Positions 16,394 to 24,817 of a stretch of DNA of 64,000 nt are shown here, in pieces. The position numbers were made by a program, and so were the translations under genes. The stretch is from Candidatus Mediterraneibacter faecavium (GTDB taxonomy: Bacteria; Bacillota; Clostridia; Lachnospirales; Lachnospiraceae), in contig DWVY01000010.1 in NCBI GenBank assembly GCA_019119995.1, forward strand, positions 1-64,000, read 5' to 3'. The notes under the pieces were generated by a model. The model did no database searches. It was not told where the DNA came from and worked only from the letters and a program-made list of their open reading frames with translations. Each line of letters opens with the position of its first letter. Positions within the stretch are counted from its first letter, which is position 1.

Positions 16394-17818
16394 TTATACC
16401 CCTCTCATCTGCTTAACTTTTCTTAAGGCAGTTTCAAAAGAGTCCCTATGCTTTCTTGAAACTGTATAGTTTACTAACCTGCGTTCTATAGCATTTTGTA
16501 ATTTATATAAAACATAATTCTCTTTAGCCCATTTTAGTGTTTCATTTTCCATGTTAACCCAAACAGAATTCATTTCTGCCATTACTACAATCACGTCATA
16601 AGCTTCTTCATATCTTTTATAATAGCTATATACTGCAATCAACCCGCAGTCTACTTTACTTTTTATTTGTTTTTCAGAATAGTTGAGTATATTTCCCATC
16701 TCAAAACACTTTCCAATTATTTTATTCCATAACTTTTCTGTAACATGCTGGACATATCCTGCTTTGCAATGGGCAAAATCAATTAGTTCACACAAGAACT
16801 TATAGTAATCTATCCTCATTTTATTTAACTCAGTCTGAGCATGATCTCGTTCTCGCTGTGCCTGTATACACTTTTCCCTCTCTTTATTATATTGATCCGA
16901 CAATCTCTGATTTTCATTCTTCAAACGTTCTTCTAGGATAGCAAGTTCTCTTTCTCGTTGAATTAATTTATTTTGAAGATTTTCAATTTCTTTAATTCCA
17001 ATTAATAATTGATTTTCTGTGTCTCCGGCATCATCCGGTTCAACTTTAGTTGGAGAGCCCAATTCTTCAAAATAATCTAAATAATAATCGCTTGTCACAT
17101 AGCCACGAAATAACTTTGATCCTTTATACTTTGCTACCTCAGTCCAAACGTCTTTATAACAATCAGATAGCTGTTTATAAACATTATCGGAAATAAAAAT
17201 TTCCCCGCCAGAGGCAAGATCAGAATATTTGCTTGCATGATTTGTAGTATTACCTACCCATACGCAATCTACTTCGTTTTCTTTATTTTCATCTTGCTCA
17301 ACGCCATACATTCCTACCTGTGTAACTAAGACTTTGCCATAATCAATCCCTATACCGCATTCAATAGTTTTTCCATTAACTTTCGATTTCAAATATTTAT
17401 TAAGGCTATAATCAATTACCGTCAAAAGACTTCTCGCTGCATTAATTGCTTTATCAACCGCCTTTTCAACGATTAATCCACTTTCATCTACTGAATCAAT
17501 AAATACTCCCATGATTCTATCGCCCAAGAACTGTCTCGTTACACCTCCGTTTTTTCTAACACAATCAACAGCCATTCTCATAAACGAACGATATATTTTT
17601 ACCATACTTTTCGCTTGACTATTTTCAGTCAAATATGTTGACTTTCGAATATCAATAAATAAAATAGTAGCAACAATGGAATAAGTTTTATTATTATCTT
17701 CTAGCTGTTCAATTGTCGGCGGCAAATCAGAATTTATCTCTATCTGCTCCACTGGTTGATCAATAATATTTTTCAATCTAGAATCTAGCTTTCCAAAATC
17801 ACTTTTACTCAACGCCAT
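16394..17818 (-). CDS. Long nucleotide cyclase with coiled coil and extra C-terminal domain
   Basis: The 474-residue protein (ATG at 17818; a TTG 12 bases earlier is possible) has a class III cyclase domain at about 45-235. Metal-binding Asp56 is in TILFIDIRKS and Asp100 in FLGDRIMGVF. VWVGNTTNHASK places Asn193 normally and Lys197 where classical enzymes have Arg. A strongly charged coiled coil follows (about 275-345), then a helical C-terminal domain of about 125 residues that I do not recognise. It is the first gene of the operon behind a good promoter. The extra parts could sense phage or bind the short cyclase. It is AT-rich like its neighbours. Confidence 0.7.
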   Translation of the reverse strand: MALSKSDFGKLDSRLKNIIDQPVEQIEINSDLPPTIEQLEDNNKTYSIVATILFIDIRKSTYLTENSQAKSMVKIYRSFMRMAVDCVRKNGGVTRQFLGDRIMGVFIDSVDESGLIVEKAVDKAINAARSLLTVIDYSLNKYLKSKVNGKTIECGIGIDYGKVLVTQVGMYGVEQDENKENEVDCVWVGNTTNHASKYSDLASGGEIFISDNVYKQLSDCYKDVWTEVAKYKGSKLFRGYVTSDYYLDYFEELGSPTKVEPDDAGDTENQLLIGIKEIENLQNKLIQRERELAILEERLKNENQRLSDQYNKEREKCIQAQRERDHAQTELNKMRIDYYKFLCELIDFAHCKAGYVQHVTEKLWNKIIGKCFEMGNILNYSEKQIKSKVDCGLIAVYSYYKRYEEAYDVIVVMAEMNSVWVNMENETLKWAKENYVLYKLQNAIERRLVNYTVSRKHRDSFETALRKVKQMRGV

Positions 17819-17930
17819 ATTTACTCTCAATACTCCTCTATTGCATTTTTCCTATTTTTTCTCCATCCGGCAACACAAACGCCTGCTCATATCCGATGTT
17901 GTCATTTCCCACCTCCATCAGCATAGTATA

Positions 17931-17959
17931 ATTATAAACCCTATGGTTGATAAGCACAA
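17931..17959 (-). promoter_or_regulatory. Promoter of the Pycsar-like operon
   Basis: On the minus strand, TTGTGC and TATAAT are separated by exactly 17 bases, about 110 bases upstream of the long cyclase start. The leader between holds a short open stretch with GGAGGTGG-ATG but no convincing gene. Confidence 0.65.
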
Positions 17960-17985
17960 TCTACCTTCTAAAAATTAGCAACCTA

Positions 17986-18025
17986 TTAAAAAAGCACCTT
18001 GCAGCCATTTCAAGAACCACAAGGT
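17986..18025 (-). terminator. Terminator after the recombinase remnant
   Basis: ACCTTG/CAAGGT stem with an 18-base loop, followed on the minus strand by GCTTTTTTAA. It separates the recombinase-like remnant from the Pycsar-like operon. Confidence 0.65.
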
Positions 18026-18044
18026 ATCTCATCCATTCTGTCAT

Positions 18045-18134
18045 TCACCTTTCCGCACCCACCTTCGTACCAGATTTGAACTCCACCTCAAACCACTCAT
18101 CATAAACCGTGACTTTCTCAAGCAGCCGATGCAC
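18045..18134 (-). pseudogene. Remnant of a serine-recombinase C-terminus
   Basis: About 29 codons ending at TGA (18045-18047) read VHRLLEKVTVYDEWFEVEF and then KSGTKVGAER. This closely resembles the last residues of large serine recombinases of Clostridia elements, where a leucine-rich stretch precedes VxVYxxxFxVxFKSG. No further coding homology is seen upstream, where the rlmD-tail terminator begins 11 bp away. Its position beside the attachment core suggests the deleted integrase of the element that brought the Pycsar operon. The match is from pattern memory over a short stretch. Confidence 0.5.
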
Positions 18135-18144
18135 TAATAATAAA

Positions 18145-18182
18145 CCATAAGCGTATCACTATTTCTAATGATACGCTTATGG
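18145..18182 (-). terminator. Terminator of rlmD (hairpin family copy 3)
   Basis: A perfect 14-bp stem (CCATAAGCGTATCA / TGATACGCTTATGG) with loop CTATTTCTAA lies 2 bp past the rlmD stop. On the minus strand TTTATTATTA follows. Stem and loop match copies at 13115 and 14579. Confidence 0.75.
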
Positions 18183-18184
18183 TT

Positions 18185-19897
18185 TTAGATAACCTCAAAA
18201 TACTTCAATGCATCCTTTATTGCTTCCACCTTCTCCACTGTTGGATGTTTCCTCGGATGTTTCAATTCTTCTACTGCATTAGGAGCGTCATACATTGGCA
18301 AGCCCAAACTTCTCTTCACTTCTGCTATATAAGCAGTATGTACTTTGAAGCCATATTTAGCTTCTATATATTCCTTTATCATTTTGTATGTAACTCGCTC
18401 TTTCGGCTTGTACGCCTCGGCTCTTTTAGCGATATTATCAAGCGGAACTTTTCCCTCACCCTCGCCAAACTCAACTTTTACGTTGATATGTCCGTCTGGC
18501 TTTTTGTGGGAAAGCAGTACTACCGTCTCCACATGCACGCTCATCGGGAACTGATCCACAGCCCTGACCCGTTTCAGTTCATACCCGTTCCCGCACAATA
18601 TTTTCAGGTCCCTTGCCAGTGTCGCGGGATCGCAGCTGACATATACCACTTTCTCCGGCGCCATCTTGACGATTGTATCCAACAGGACTTCATCGCAGCC
18701 TTTGCGCGGCGGATCTACCACGATCACATCTGCCCGCGCCGTCTCGCCGCCGTGTTTCCGGGCGTATTCTTCGTAATATCCGGGCAGCACTTCCTCCGCC
18801 TTTCCCACAAAGAACTGCGCATTCTCAATTCCGTTTATCTGTGCATTCTCCCGCGCGTTCTCGATCGCCTGCGGTATGATCTCCACTCCGTACACTTTCC
18901 TGGCACGCTGAGCCAAAAATAACGAGATCGTACCAATCCCGCAGTAAAGATCCCACACCGTCTCGTGCCCTTTCAGATCCGCGTATTCCAGAGCCAGCGA
19001 ATACAGTTTTTCTGTCTGGACCGGATTGACCTGATAAAAGGACAAAGGCGAGATCTGATATCTGATCTTACCGATATGATCTGTGATATAGCCCTGACCC
19101 CACAGCACTTCATAGGAATCTCCCATGATCACGTTAGTCCGGCGTGTGTTCACGCTGACCGTAATGCTGGTCATCCCCGGGATCTTTATCAAGTCCTCGA
19201 TCAAGTCATCTGCATGAGGGATCTTCGTGCCGTTTATCACAAGACAGACCATGATCTCCTTCGTCGTAAAACCATAGCGGATCAGCGCATGACGGATCAG
19301 CCCTTTTCCGGTCTTCTCATCATAGGAGAGGATTTTATATTTCTTCATAAATGCAAGGATGATCTCGAGGATATTCTTGTTTACAGGAGCCCCCAGAGCG
19401 CAGTCTGTATTTGCGATGATGTCGTGGGTACGCCCGGCGTAAAATCCGGTGACCGGGTTGCCCTCCTTATCTGTCCCGAACGGGAACTGTGCTTTATTGC
19501 GGTATCCGAACGGATCTTCCATGCCGACGATCGGTTCCATGACCTGATCGATCAGCTCCGGCGCGAAGCCGCCGATGCGTTCCAGATTGCCTCGGACTTT
19601 CTGCTCCTTGAATACAAGCTGTCTGTCATAGGACATTTCCTGGATCTGGCATCCCCCGCACCTGCGCGCGAACCTGCATTTAGGTTCCACCCGGTACAAA
19701 GACGGCTCGATCACCTGCATAAGCCTTGCGTACCCGTAATTTTTCTTTGCCTTTATGACCTTTACTTCTGCTCTGTCGCCGATCACAGCGTCCTTCACAA
19801 AGAGCGTGTAACCGTCGGCTTTCCCGATCCCTTCACCGCCTGCGCCGATATCCGTGATCTCGATGACTGCTGTATCATTTTTCTGCATGTTATGCAC
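18185..19897 (-). CDS. rlmD: 23S rRNA (uracil-5)-methyltransferase RlmD/RumA with element-supplied C-terminus
   Basis: A 570-residue protein, about 110 longer than usual. It has an N-terminal TRAM domain, [4Fe-4S] cysteines in CRFARRCGGCQ plus a later Cys, SAM motif DLYCGIGTISLFLA, DPPRKGCDE, and YVSCDPATLARDL with the nucleophilic Cys. The normal domain ends near residue 455 at VHVETVVLL. Residues from there on match the free-standing tail at 14622-14972 and are foreign. The enzyme should methylate U1939-type positions in 23S rRNA, and the fusion may or may not alter this. The GTG at 19897 has AGAAGGA six bases upstream and overlaps yhaM by 8 bases; the ATG at 19888 is an alternative. Confidence 0.9.
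   Translation of the reverse strand: MHNMQKNDTAVIEITDIGAGGEGIGKADGYTLFVKDAVIGDRAEVKVIKAKKNYGYARLMQVIEPSLYRVEPKCRFARRCGGCQIQEMSYDRQLVFKEQKVRGNLERIGGFAPELIDQVMEPIVGMEDPFGYRNKAQFPFGTDKEGNPVTGFYAGRTHDIIANTDCALGAPVNKNILEIILAFMKKYKILSYDEKTGKGLIRHALIRYGFTTKEIMVCLVINGTKIPHADDLIEDLIKIPGMTSITVSVNTRRTNVIMGDSYEVLWGQGYITDHIGKIRYQISPLSFYQVNPVQTEKLYSLALEYADLKGHETVWDLYCGIGTISLFLAQRARKVYGVEIIPQAIENARENAQINGIENAQFFVGKAEEVLPGYYEEYARKHGGETARADVIVVDPPRKGCDEVLLDTIVKMAPEKVVYVSCDPATLARDLKILCGNGYELKRVRAVDQFPMSVHVETVVLLSHKKPDGHINVKVEFGEGEGKVPLDNIAKRAEAYKPKERVTYKMIKEYIEAKYGFKVHTAYIAEVKRSLGLPMYDAPNAVEELKHPRKHPTVEKVEAIKDALKYFEVI
18506..18535. repeat. Putative attachment core inside rlmD
   Basis: Thirty bases spanning the HVETVVLLSH codons of rlmD match 14943-14972 at 29 positions. 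To the right the sequence is native rlmD; to the left it is the element-type tail. This fits an attR-like junction for elements that use the 3' end of rumA. Confidence 0.6.
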
Positions 19898-20834
19898 CCG
19901 ATGTCCTTCTTAAGTTCGACTCAAACAGCTTATTGTACCCAAGCCATTCTGTCCCTGTCTTTCCTTTGAATATCTCGGTCAGAGTCTGCATCTTGGCGTC
20001 TGCATTGTCCGCCAGATTGAGCGCCAGCGCTTCCGCCAGAGCCGGCTTCTTCGGAGAGCCGTACTCCAGTTCCCCGTGGTGGGCGATGATGCAGTGCTTC
20101 AGCTCATTTGCAAGACGCACCGGGAATTCCGGGATTGAACGGACCGCCTCATCTACCATCTCGACGCCGATCACGATATGTCCGATGAGCTGTCCCTCAT
20201 CCGTATAGTCATTATCCGGGAATGAAGAAAGCTCCTTCGTCTTGCCGATATCATGGCAGATTGCCGCGGTGATCAGAAGATCTCTGTTCAGGATCGGATA
20301 TGCTCCTGAAAAATAATCGCACATGTGGACAACGCTGAGCGTATGTTCCAGAAGGCCTCCTGAAAATCCGTGATGTACGGTCTTCGCAGCAGAATGGGCT
20401 TTGAATTTTCTGATAAATTCTTCATCTTTGACAAAATAATATTCCAAAAGCTGTTTCAGCCAGGAATTGGATATTTTTCCGATATAAGCGGTCAGTCCCG
20501 CATACATTTTCTCTACATTTTTATCTGTTGTCGGCATGTAGTCGGCAGGCTCATACTCGCCCTCTTCTGCTTTTCGGATCTGTTTGATGTTGAGCTGGAG
20601 ATTGCCGTTATAGCTGATCACATCGCCGTAGACTTCTATAAAGTCTTTCTCATCATAATCCGCGATCCCCTGGGAGTTCGGATCCCAGACCTTTCCGTCC
20701 AGTGTCCCTGTCTTATCCTGCAGGATCAGATTATCATAGGGTTTTCCGTTCCTCGTCTCCGCGGAACGCTTTCCCCTGCAGAGATAGACATTCCTTATTG
20801 TCTCGCCTTCGTGTAATCCGTTAATATATCTCAT
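19890..20834 (-). CDS. yhaM: YhaM-type 3'-5' exoribonuclease (OB fold + HD domain)
   Basis: The chosen ATG (GGAAGAGG upstream) gives 314 residues starting MRYINGLHEGETI. An OB-fold nucleic-acid-binding domain at about 10-95 (ILQDKTGTLDGKVWDPN) is followed by an HD domain with HTLSVVHMC, then ICHDIGKTKE and IIAHHGELE as metal-binding positions. This matches YhaM/Cbf1 exoribonucleases in both length and order. It lies between the HtrA-like gene (50 bp upstream) and rlmD (8-bp overlap), likely one transcript. Confidence 0.88.
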   Translation of the reverse strand: MRYINGLHEGETIRNVYLCRGKRSAETRNGKPYDNLILQDKTGTLDGKVWDPNSQGIADYDEKDFIEVYGDVISYNGNLQLNIKQIRKAEEGEYEPADYMPTTDKNVEKMYAGLTAYIGKISNSWLKQLLEYYFVKDEEFIRKFKAHSAAKTVHHGFSGGLLEHTLSVVHMCDYFSGAYPILNRDLLITAAICHDIGKTKELSSFPDNDYTDEGQLIGHIVIGVEMVDEAVRSIPEFPVRLANELKHCIIAHHGELEYGSPKKPALAEALALNLADNADAKMQTLTEIFKGKTGTEWLGYNKLFESNLRRTSGA

Positions 20835-20883
20835 GTTGATCCTCTTCCTATCATTAAAATTATTTGACATCTGTCTCATGCCG

Positions 20884-22218
20884 CTATGGCTTGCTTCCTA
20901 CCGTCACCGTGAATTTCACATCCACATACCCGTCTGCTCCGAGGCGCATGCCTCTGACTACGACCTGTCTGCCGGTCTTGATCTGGAGAACTGCGCTCTG
21001 ATACGTCACGATGCTAGACACGTTCTCACCTCCGACCTGACAGATGATGTCTCCGCTCTGGATCCCCGCCTCCATTGCCGGAGAATCCGGATCCACATCT
21101 ACTACGTAAACGCCTGCCGGCATTCCCTGCTCTTCCTCAAGCTCCTTTGTGACTGTCGTCCCGTAAATCCCGATATACGGCACGCTCTCACCGTTTGCCA
21201 GGATCTCTATCGCTGATTTCAGGTCAGATACGGCATATGCATTTGCCGCATTACCGTCGTTGTCATCCCAGACAGACGGCGAGATCAGCCCTATGACTTC
21301 TCCTTCTATGTTAAACAATACACCCGTGCCCGACGTCTCTGACACGATATCTGTCGCAAGGACATCACATTCCCCATCGTAAAACGCTGTCTTGTAATCC
21401 GTAGAACTGATCAGCCCGTAGCTCATTCCCTCCGGGTATCCGAACATATTGCCAAGCGCCATTACAAGATCCCCCTGCTTCACCAGGTTCGAGTTGCCGA
21501 GTACGGATACTTTGATCGCATTCCATGTCGTATCCGCAATATTTCCCCTGGGTACGCTGAACATGGCAAGCCCTGTATTGGCATCCTGTTTCTTAAGTGC
21601 CGCCTCATAGGTCCTCCCGTCATCGAACGTGACGGTCCATTTCGAAGCATCCGTGCAGATTGAGCTGTCCGCAAGGATCAGAAGCTCCTGACCATTGTCG
21701 GCGGTGATCACTCCTGTTACGCTTTTTCTGATACCGGTCATCTCGGCGTCCCAGTCAGTCTGACCGGAGACCTGCCGGACGGTCGCGATTCCTTTTCCAG
21801 CCTCTTCTGCTCTTTCGTTCATAGAGTCTATGATCTGCTGATAGCTTTCTGCATCCGGGGCTGCCGCCGGGTCTGTTCCCGTTTCCGCTGAAGCGTCCCC
21901 GTCTTCTGAAAGCGCCTCATCTTCCGCACTGTCCTCTTCTCCTGAAATCTTCGCATCATCCGAAGGTTCTTCATCTTCCGGGATGGTCACTGTCTCGAGA
22001 TTCCCCCTGAACACGTCCTGCATCCATGGTTTAAGCGCAAAAAAACCAAGGCAGGCAAATGCTCCGAGGATCACGCCGTATATCGCGATCCGCACAAGCT
22101 GTTTTGCGAGCTGCTGCCTGCTGATTGGTTTTGGTTTGATCGTCTCTTGTAAGAAAGAATATTTCTTCTCTTCCGGGCTTTCATCCGGTTTTGGGATCTG
22201 ATCTTTATCGTCTGGCAT
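20884..22218 (-). CDS. HtrA-like membrane-anchored PDZ protein, probably a pseudoprotease
   Basis: A 444-residue protein starting MPDDKDQ (GGAGG upstream). It has a cytoplasmic segment, one membrane helix at about residues 45-67, an acidic linker, a trypsin-like domain and a C-terminal PDZ domain (VYVVDVDPDSPAMEAGIQSG). The trypsin fold aligns with HtrA/DegP through TVTFDDGRTYEA. However, the His of the usual TNxHV motif is missing, the usual DLAVLK Asp is Gly (TGLAMF), and GNSGGP reads TSGTGV. The catalytic triad is therefore broken. It may work as a PDZ scaffold or envelope-stress binder. It is divergent from mutS2 and upstream of yhaM. Confidence 0.8.
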   Translation of the reverse strand: MPDDKDQIPKPDESPEEKKYSFLQETIKPKPISRQQLAKQLVRIAIYGVILGAFACLGFFALKPWMQDVFRGNLETVTIPEDEEPSDDAKISGEEDSAEDEALSEDGDASAETGTDPAAAPDAESYQQIIDSMNERAEEAGKGIATVRQVSGQTDWDAEMTGIRKSVTGVITADNGQELLILADSSICTDASKWTVTFDDGRTYEAALKKQDANTGLAMFSVPRGNIADTTWNAIKVSVLGNSNLVKQGDLVMALGNMFGYPEGMSYGLISSTDYKTAFYDGECDVLATDIVSETSGTGVLFNIEGEVIGLISPSVWDDNDGNAANAYAVSDLKSAIEILANGESVPYIGIYGTTVTKELEEEQGMPAGVYVVDVDPDSPAMEAGIQSGDIICQVGGENVSSIVTYQSAVLQIKTGRQVVVRGMRLGADGYVDVKFTVTVGSKP

Positions 22219-22391
22219 GGATCTGTTTCCTCCAGATTCTAGTATAACCGATTCAGGCTGATAGTTCAATCATTTGGAAAAGACTTTTCTTTATCGAAAG
22301 AATGGGGTAGAATATTATGTATCCATTCGAAATTTCAGCTGCCGCCATACCGGAACCAACGGGGCGGAACGCTGTCTATAAAGGGGAATAT

Positions 22392-24764
22392 ATGAATCAG
22401 AAAACACTCACTAAACTTGAATTTGACAAGATCATCTCACGGTTGGAAGAAGAGGCCGGATCTTTCCGCGGGAGGCAGTTATGCCGCCGCCTGAAGCCCA
22501 TGACAGACCTGGAGAAGATCAACACATATCAGGAACAGACGGCTGCTGCATACACCCGTATCGTCAGGAAAGGACGGATCTCCTTTTCCGACGCCGCGCC
22601 AGTGGAAGAGTCCATGAAGCGTCTGGAGATCGGCGGTGCGCTGAGCATCTCCGAGCTGCTCCGCATCTGCAGGCTGCTTTCAAATGCCGCCCGGGCAAAA
22701 TCCTACGGGCGCCATGATACGCAGGAAGATTCTGCGGACTGTCTTGACGCGTATTTTGACCAGCTCGAGCCTCTGCCCAGCCTGTCAAACGAGATCGAGA
22801 GATGCATCATTTCAGAGGATGAGATCAGCGATGACGCCAGCAGTACACTGAAGCATATCCGGCGCAGCATGGGCGGCATCAATGATAAGATCCACACGAC
22901 CTTGAACGGTCTGGTCAACGGTTCCCTGCGGACTTACCTGCAGGATCCTATCATTACCATGCGCGGCGACCGGTACTGTATCCCGGTGAAAGCCGAGTAC
23001 CGCTCCCAGGTACAGGGACTGATCCATGACCAGTCTTCCACCGGTTCCACCCTGTTTATCGAACCGATGGCTGTTGTAAAGCTGAACAACGACCTGAAAG
23101 AGCTGTATGCAAAAGAGCAGGAGGAGATCCAGGTGATCCTCGCCCGGCTGAGCGAAGAGGCTGCGCAGTACATCGAAGAAATACGCGCAGATTACCGTGC
23201 CCTGACAGATCTGGACTTTATATTTGCAAGAGGCGCTCTTGCTCTATCGATGAGAGGAAGCCGTCCGGTGCTCAATGAAAAGGGACGGATCCACATACGG
23301 GAAGGCCGTCATCCGCTGCTTGATGAGAAGACTGTCGTCCCCATCACAGTGACCCTCGGGGAAGATTTCACACTGCTCATCGTCACCGGTCCGAATACAG
23401 GCGGTAAGACTGTCTCCCTGAAGACGGTCGGACTTTTCACTCTAATGGGACAGGCAGGGCTTCACATCCCCGCGGGAGACCGCTCGGAACTGGCTGTATT
23501 CCATCAGGTATATGCAGATATCGGAGATGAACAGAGCATTGAGCAGAGCCTGAGTACATTTTCATCACATATGACGAATATCGTCTCTTTCCTGAAGAAA
23601 GTAGACGAACATTCCCTTGTACTCTTCGACGAGCTGGGTGCCGGCACGGATCCCACAGAAGGAGCCGCCCTCGCCACATCGATCCTCTCTTATCTGCATA
23701 AGAGAAATATACGCACAATGGCAACCACACACTACAGCGAGCTGAAAGTATACGCACTGTCCACGCCGGGCGTAGAGAATGCCTGCTGTGAATTCGACGT
23801 AGAAAGCCTCCGCCCGACTTACCGGCTGCTCATCGGTATCCCCGGAAAGAGTAACGCATTTGCCATCTCCGGCAAGCTGGGGCTGCCTGATTTCATTATC
23901 GAAGATGCAAAGAAACGGCTCAGTGAACAGGATATCTCCTTTGAAGATCTGCTCACCGACCTGGAGACAAGCCGCCGGACGATCGAGAAAGAGCGGGAAG
24001 AGATCGCCGCTTACCGCCGCGAAACAGAAGCCCTGAAAGAGCAGGCCGAGAAGCGTCAGGAGAAGCTGGACGAACAGAGAGACCGGATCCTGCGCGAAGC
24101 GAATGAGAAAGCCAACGCCATTCTGCGCGAAGCAAAGGAAGTGGCGGACGAGACGATCCGCAATTTCCATAAGTTCGGCAAAGAAAATATCTCTGCGGCT
24201 GAGATGGAGAAAGAGCGTGAACGCCTGCGCAAGAAGATAAAAGACACCACCCCTGCGGCTTCACCTTCCCGCAAGGCAAAAAAAGCGCATAAACCGGAAG
24301 AATTCAAACTTGGCGAAACGGTAAAAGTCCTGAGCATGAACCTGACCGGAACCGTACAGTCCCTGCCTGATCCCCGCGGCAACATCACCGTGCAGATGGG
24401 GATCCTCAGATCCCAGGTCAACATTTCCGACCTCGAGATCGTGGAGGAGCCGTCGCCATACACGCCGAAGAAATTGAACCGCACTTCAAAGGGAAAGATC
24501 GGTATGAGCAAGTCTCTCTCCGTCAGTCCGGAGATCAACCTGCTCGGGAAGACGGTAGACGAAGCGGTAGCGGAACTTGACAAATATCTCGACGACGCCC
24601 TGCTCTCACACCTGAATACCGTGAGAGTCGTTCACGGCAAGGGCACCGGAGCTCTGAGAAAAGGAATCCACGAGTACCTGCGTCGGCAGAAACATGTAAA
24701 GAACTATCACCTTGCCGAGTTCGGCGAAGGCGATGCAGGCGTAACGATCGTAGAACTGAAATAA
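22392..24764 (+). CDS. mutS2: MutS2 (DNA/ribosome-collision ATPase with Smr domain)
   Basis: The 790-residue protein starts at ATG 22392 after AAGGGGA. It has the MutS core and clamp helices, then Walker A TGPNTGGKT near residue 335, LVLFDELGAGTDPTEG as Walker B and a long charged coiled coil. A linker with KOW-like residues precedes the C-terminal Smr nuclease domain (VRVVHGKGTGALRKGI), which ends the protein. This is full length. MutS2 suppresses homologous recombination and, in Bacillus, splits collided ribosomes. The 53 bp to the response regulator contain only its ribosome site, so it may read through into the two-component genes. Confidence 0.95.
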   Translation: MNQKTLTKLEFDKIISRLEEEAGSFRGRQLCRRLKPMTDLEKINTYQEQTAAAYTRIVRKGRISFSDAAPVEESMKRLEIGGALSISELLRICRLLSNAARAKSYGRHDTQEDSADCLDAYFDQLEPLPSLSNEIERCIISEDEISDDASSTLKHIRRSMGGINDKIHTTLNGLVNGSLRTYLQDPIITMRGDRYCIPVKAEYRSQVQGLIHDQSSTGSTLFIEPMAVVKLNNDLKELYAKEQEEIQVILARLSEEAAQYIEEIRADYRALTDLDFIFARGALALSMRGSRPVLNEKGRIHIREGRHPLLDEKTVVPITVTLGEDFTLLIVTGPNTGGKTVSLKTVGLFTLMGQAGLHIPAGDRSELAVFHQVYADIGDEQSIEQSLSTFSSHMTNIVSFLKKVDEHSLVLFDELGAGTDPTEGAALATSILSYLHKRNIRTMATTHYSELKVYALSTPGVENACCEFDVESLRPTYRLLIGIPGKSNAFAISGKLGLPDFIIEDAKKRLSEQDISFEDLLTDLETSRRTIEKEREEIAAYRRETEALKEQAEKRQEKLDEQRDRILREANEKANAILREAKEVADETIRNFHKFGKENISAAEMEKERERLRKKIKDTTPAASPSRKAKKAHKPEEFKLGETVKVLSMNLTGTVQSLPDPRGNITVQMGILRSQVNISDLEIVEEPSPYTPKKLNRTSKGKIGMSKSLSVSPEINLLGKTVDEAVAELDKYLDDALLSHLNTVRVVHGKGTGALRKGIHEYLRRQKHVKNYHLAEFGEGDAGVTIVELK

Positions 24765-24817
24765 AAGGGCGTCCGCTGCTTACAACACAGATTTTGACAA
24801 TATAAGGAGGACTCAAC

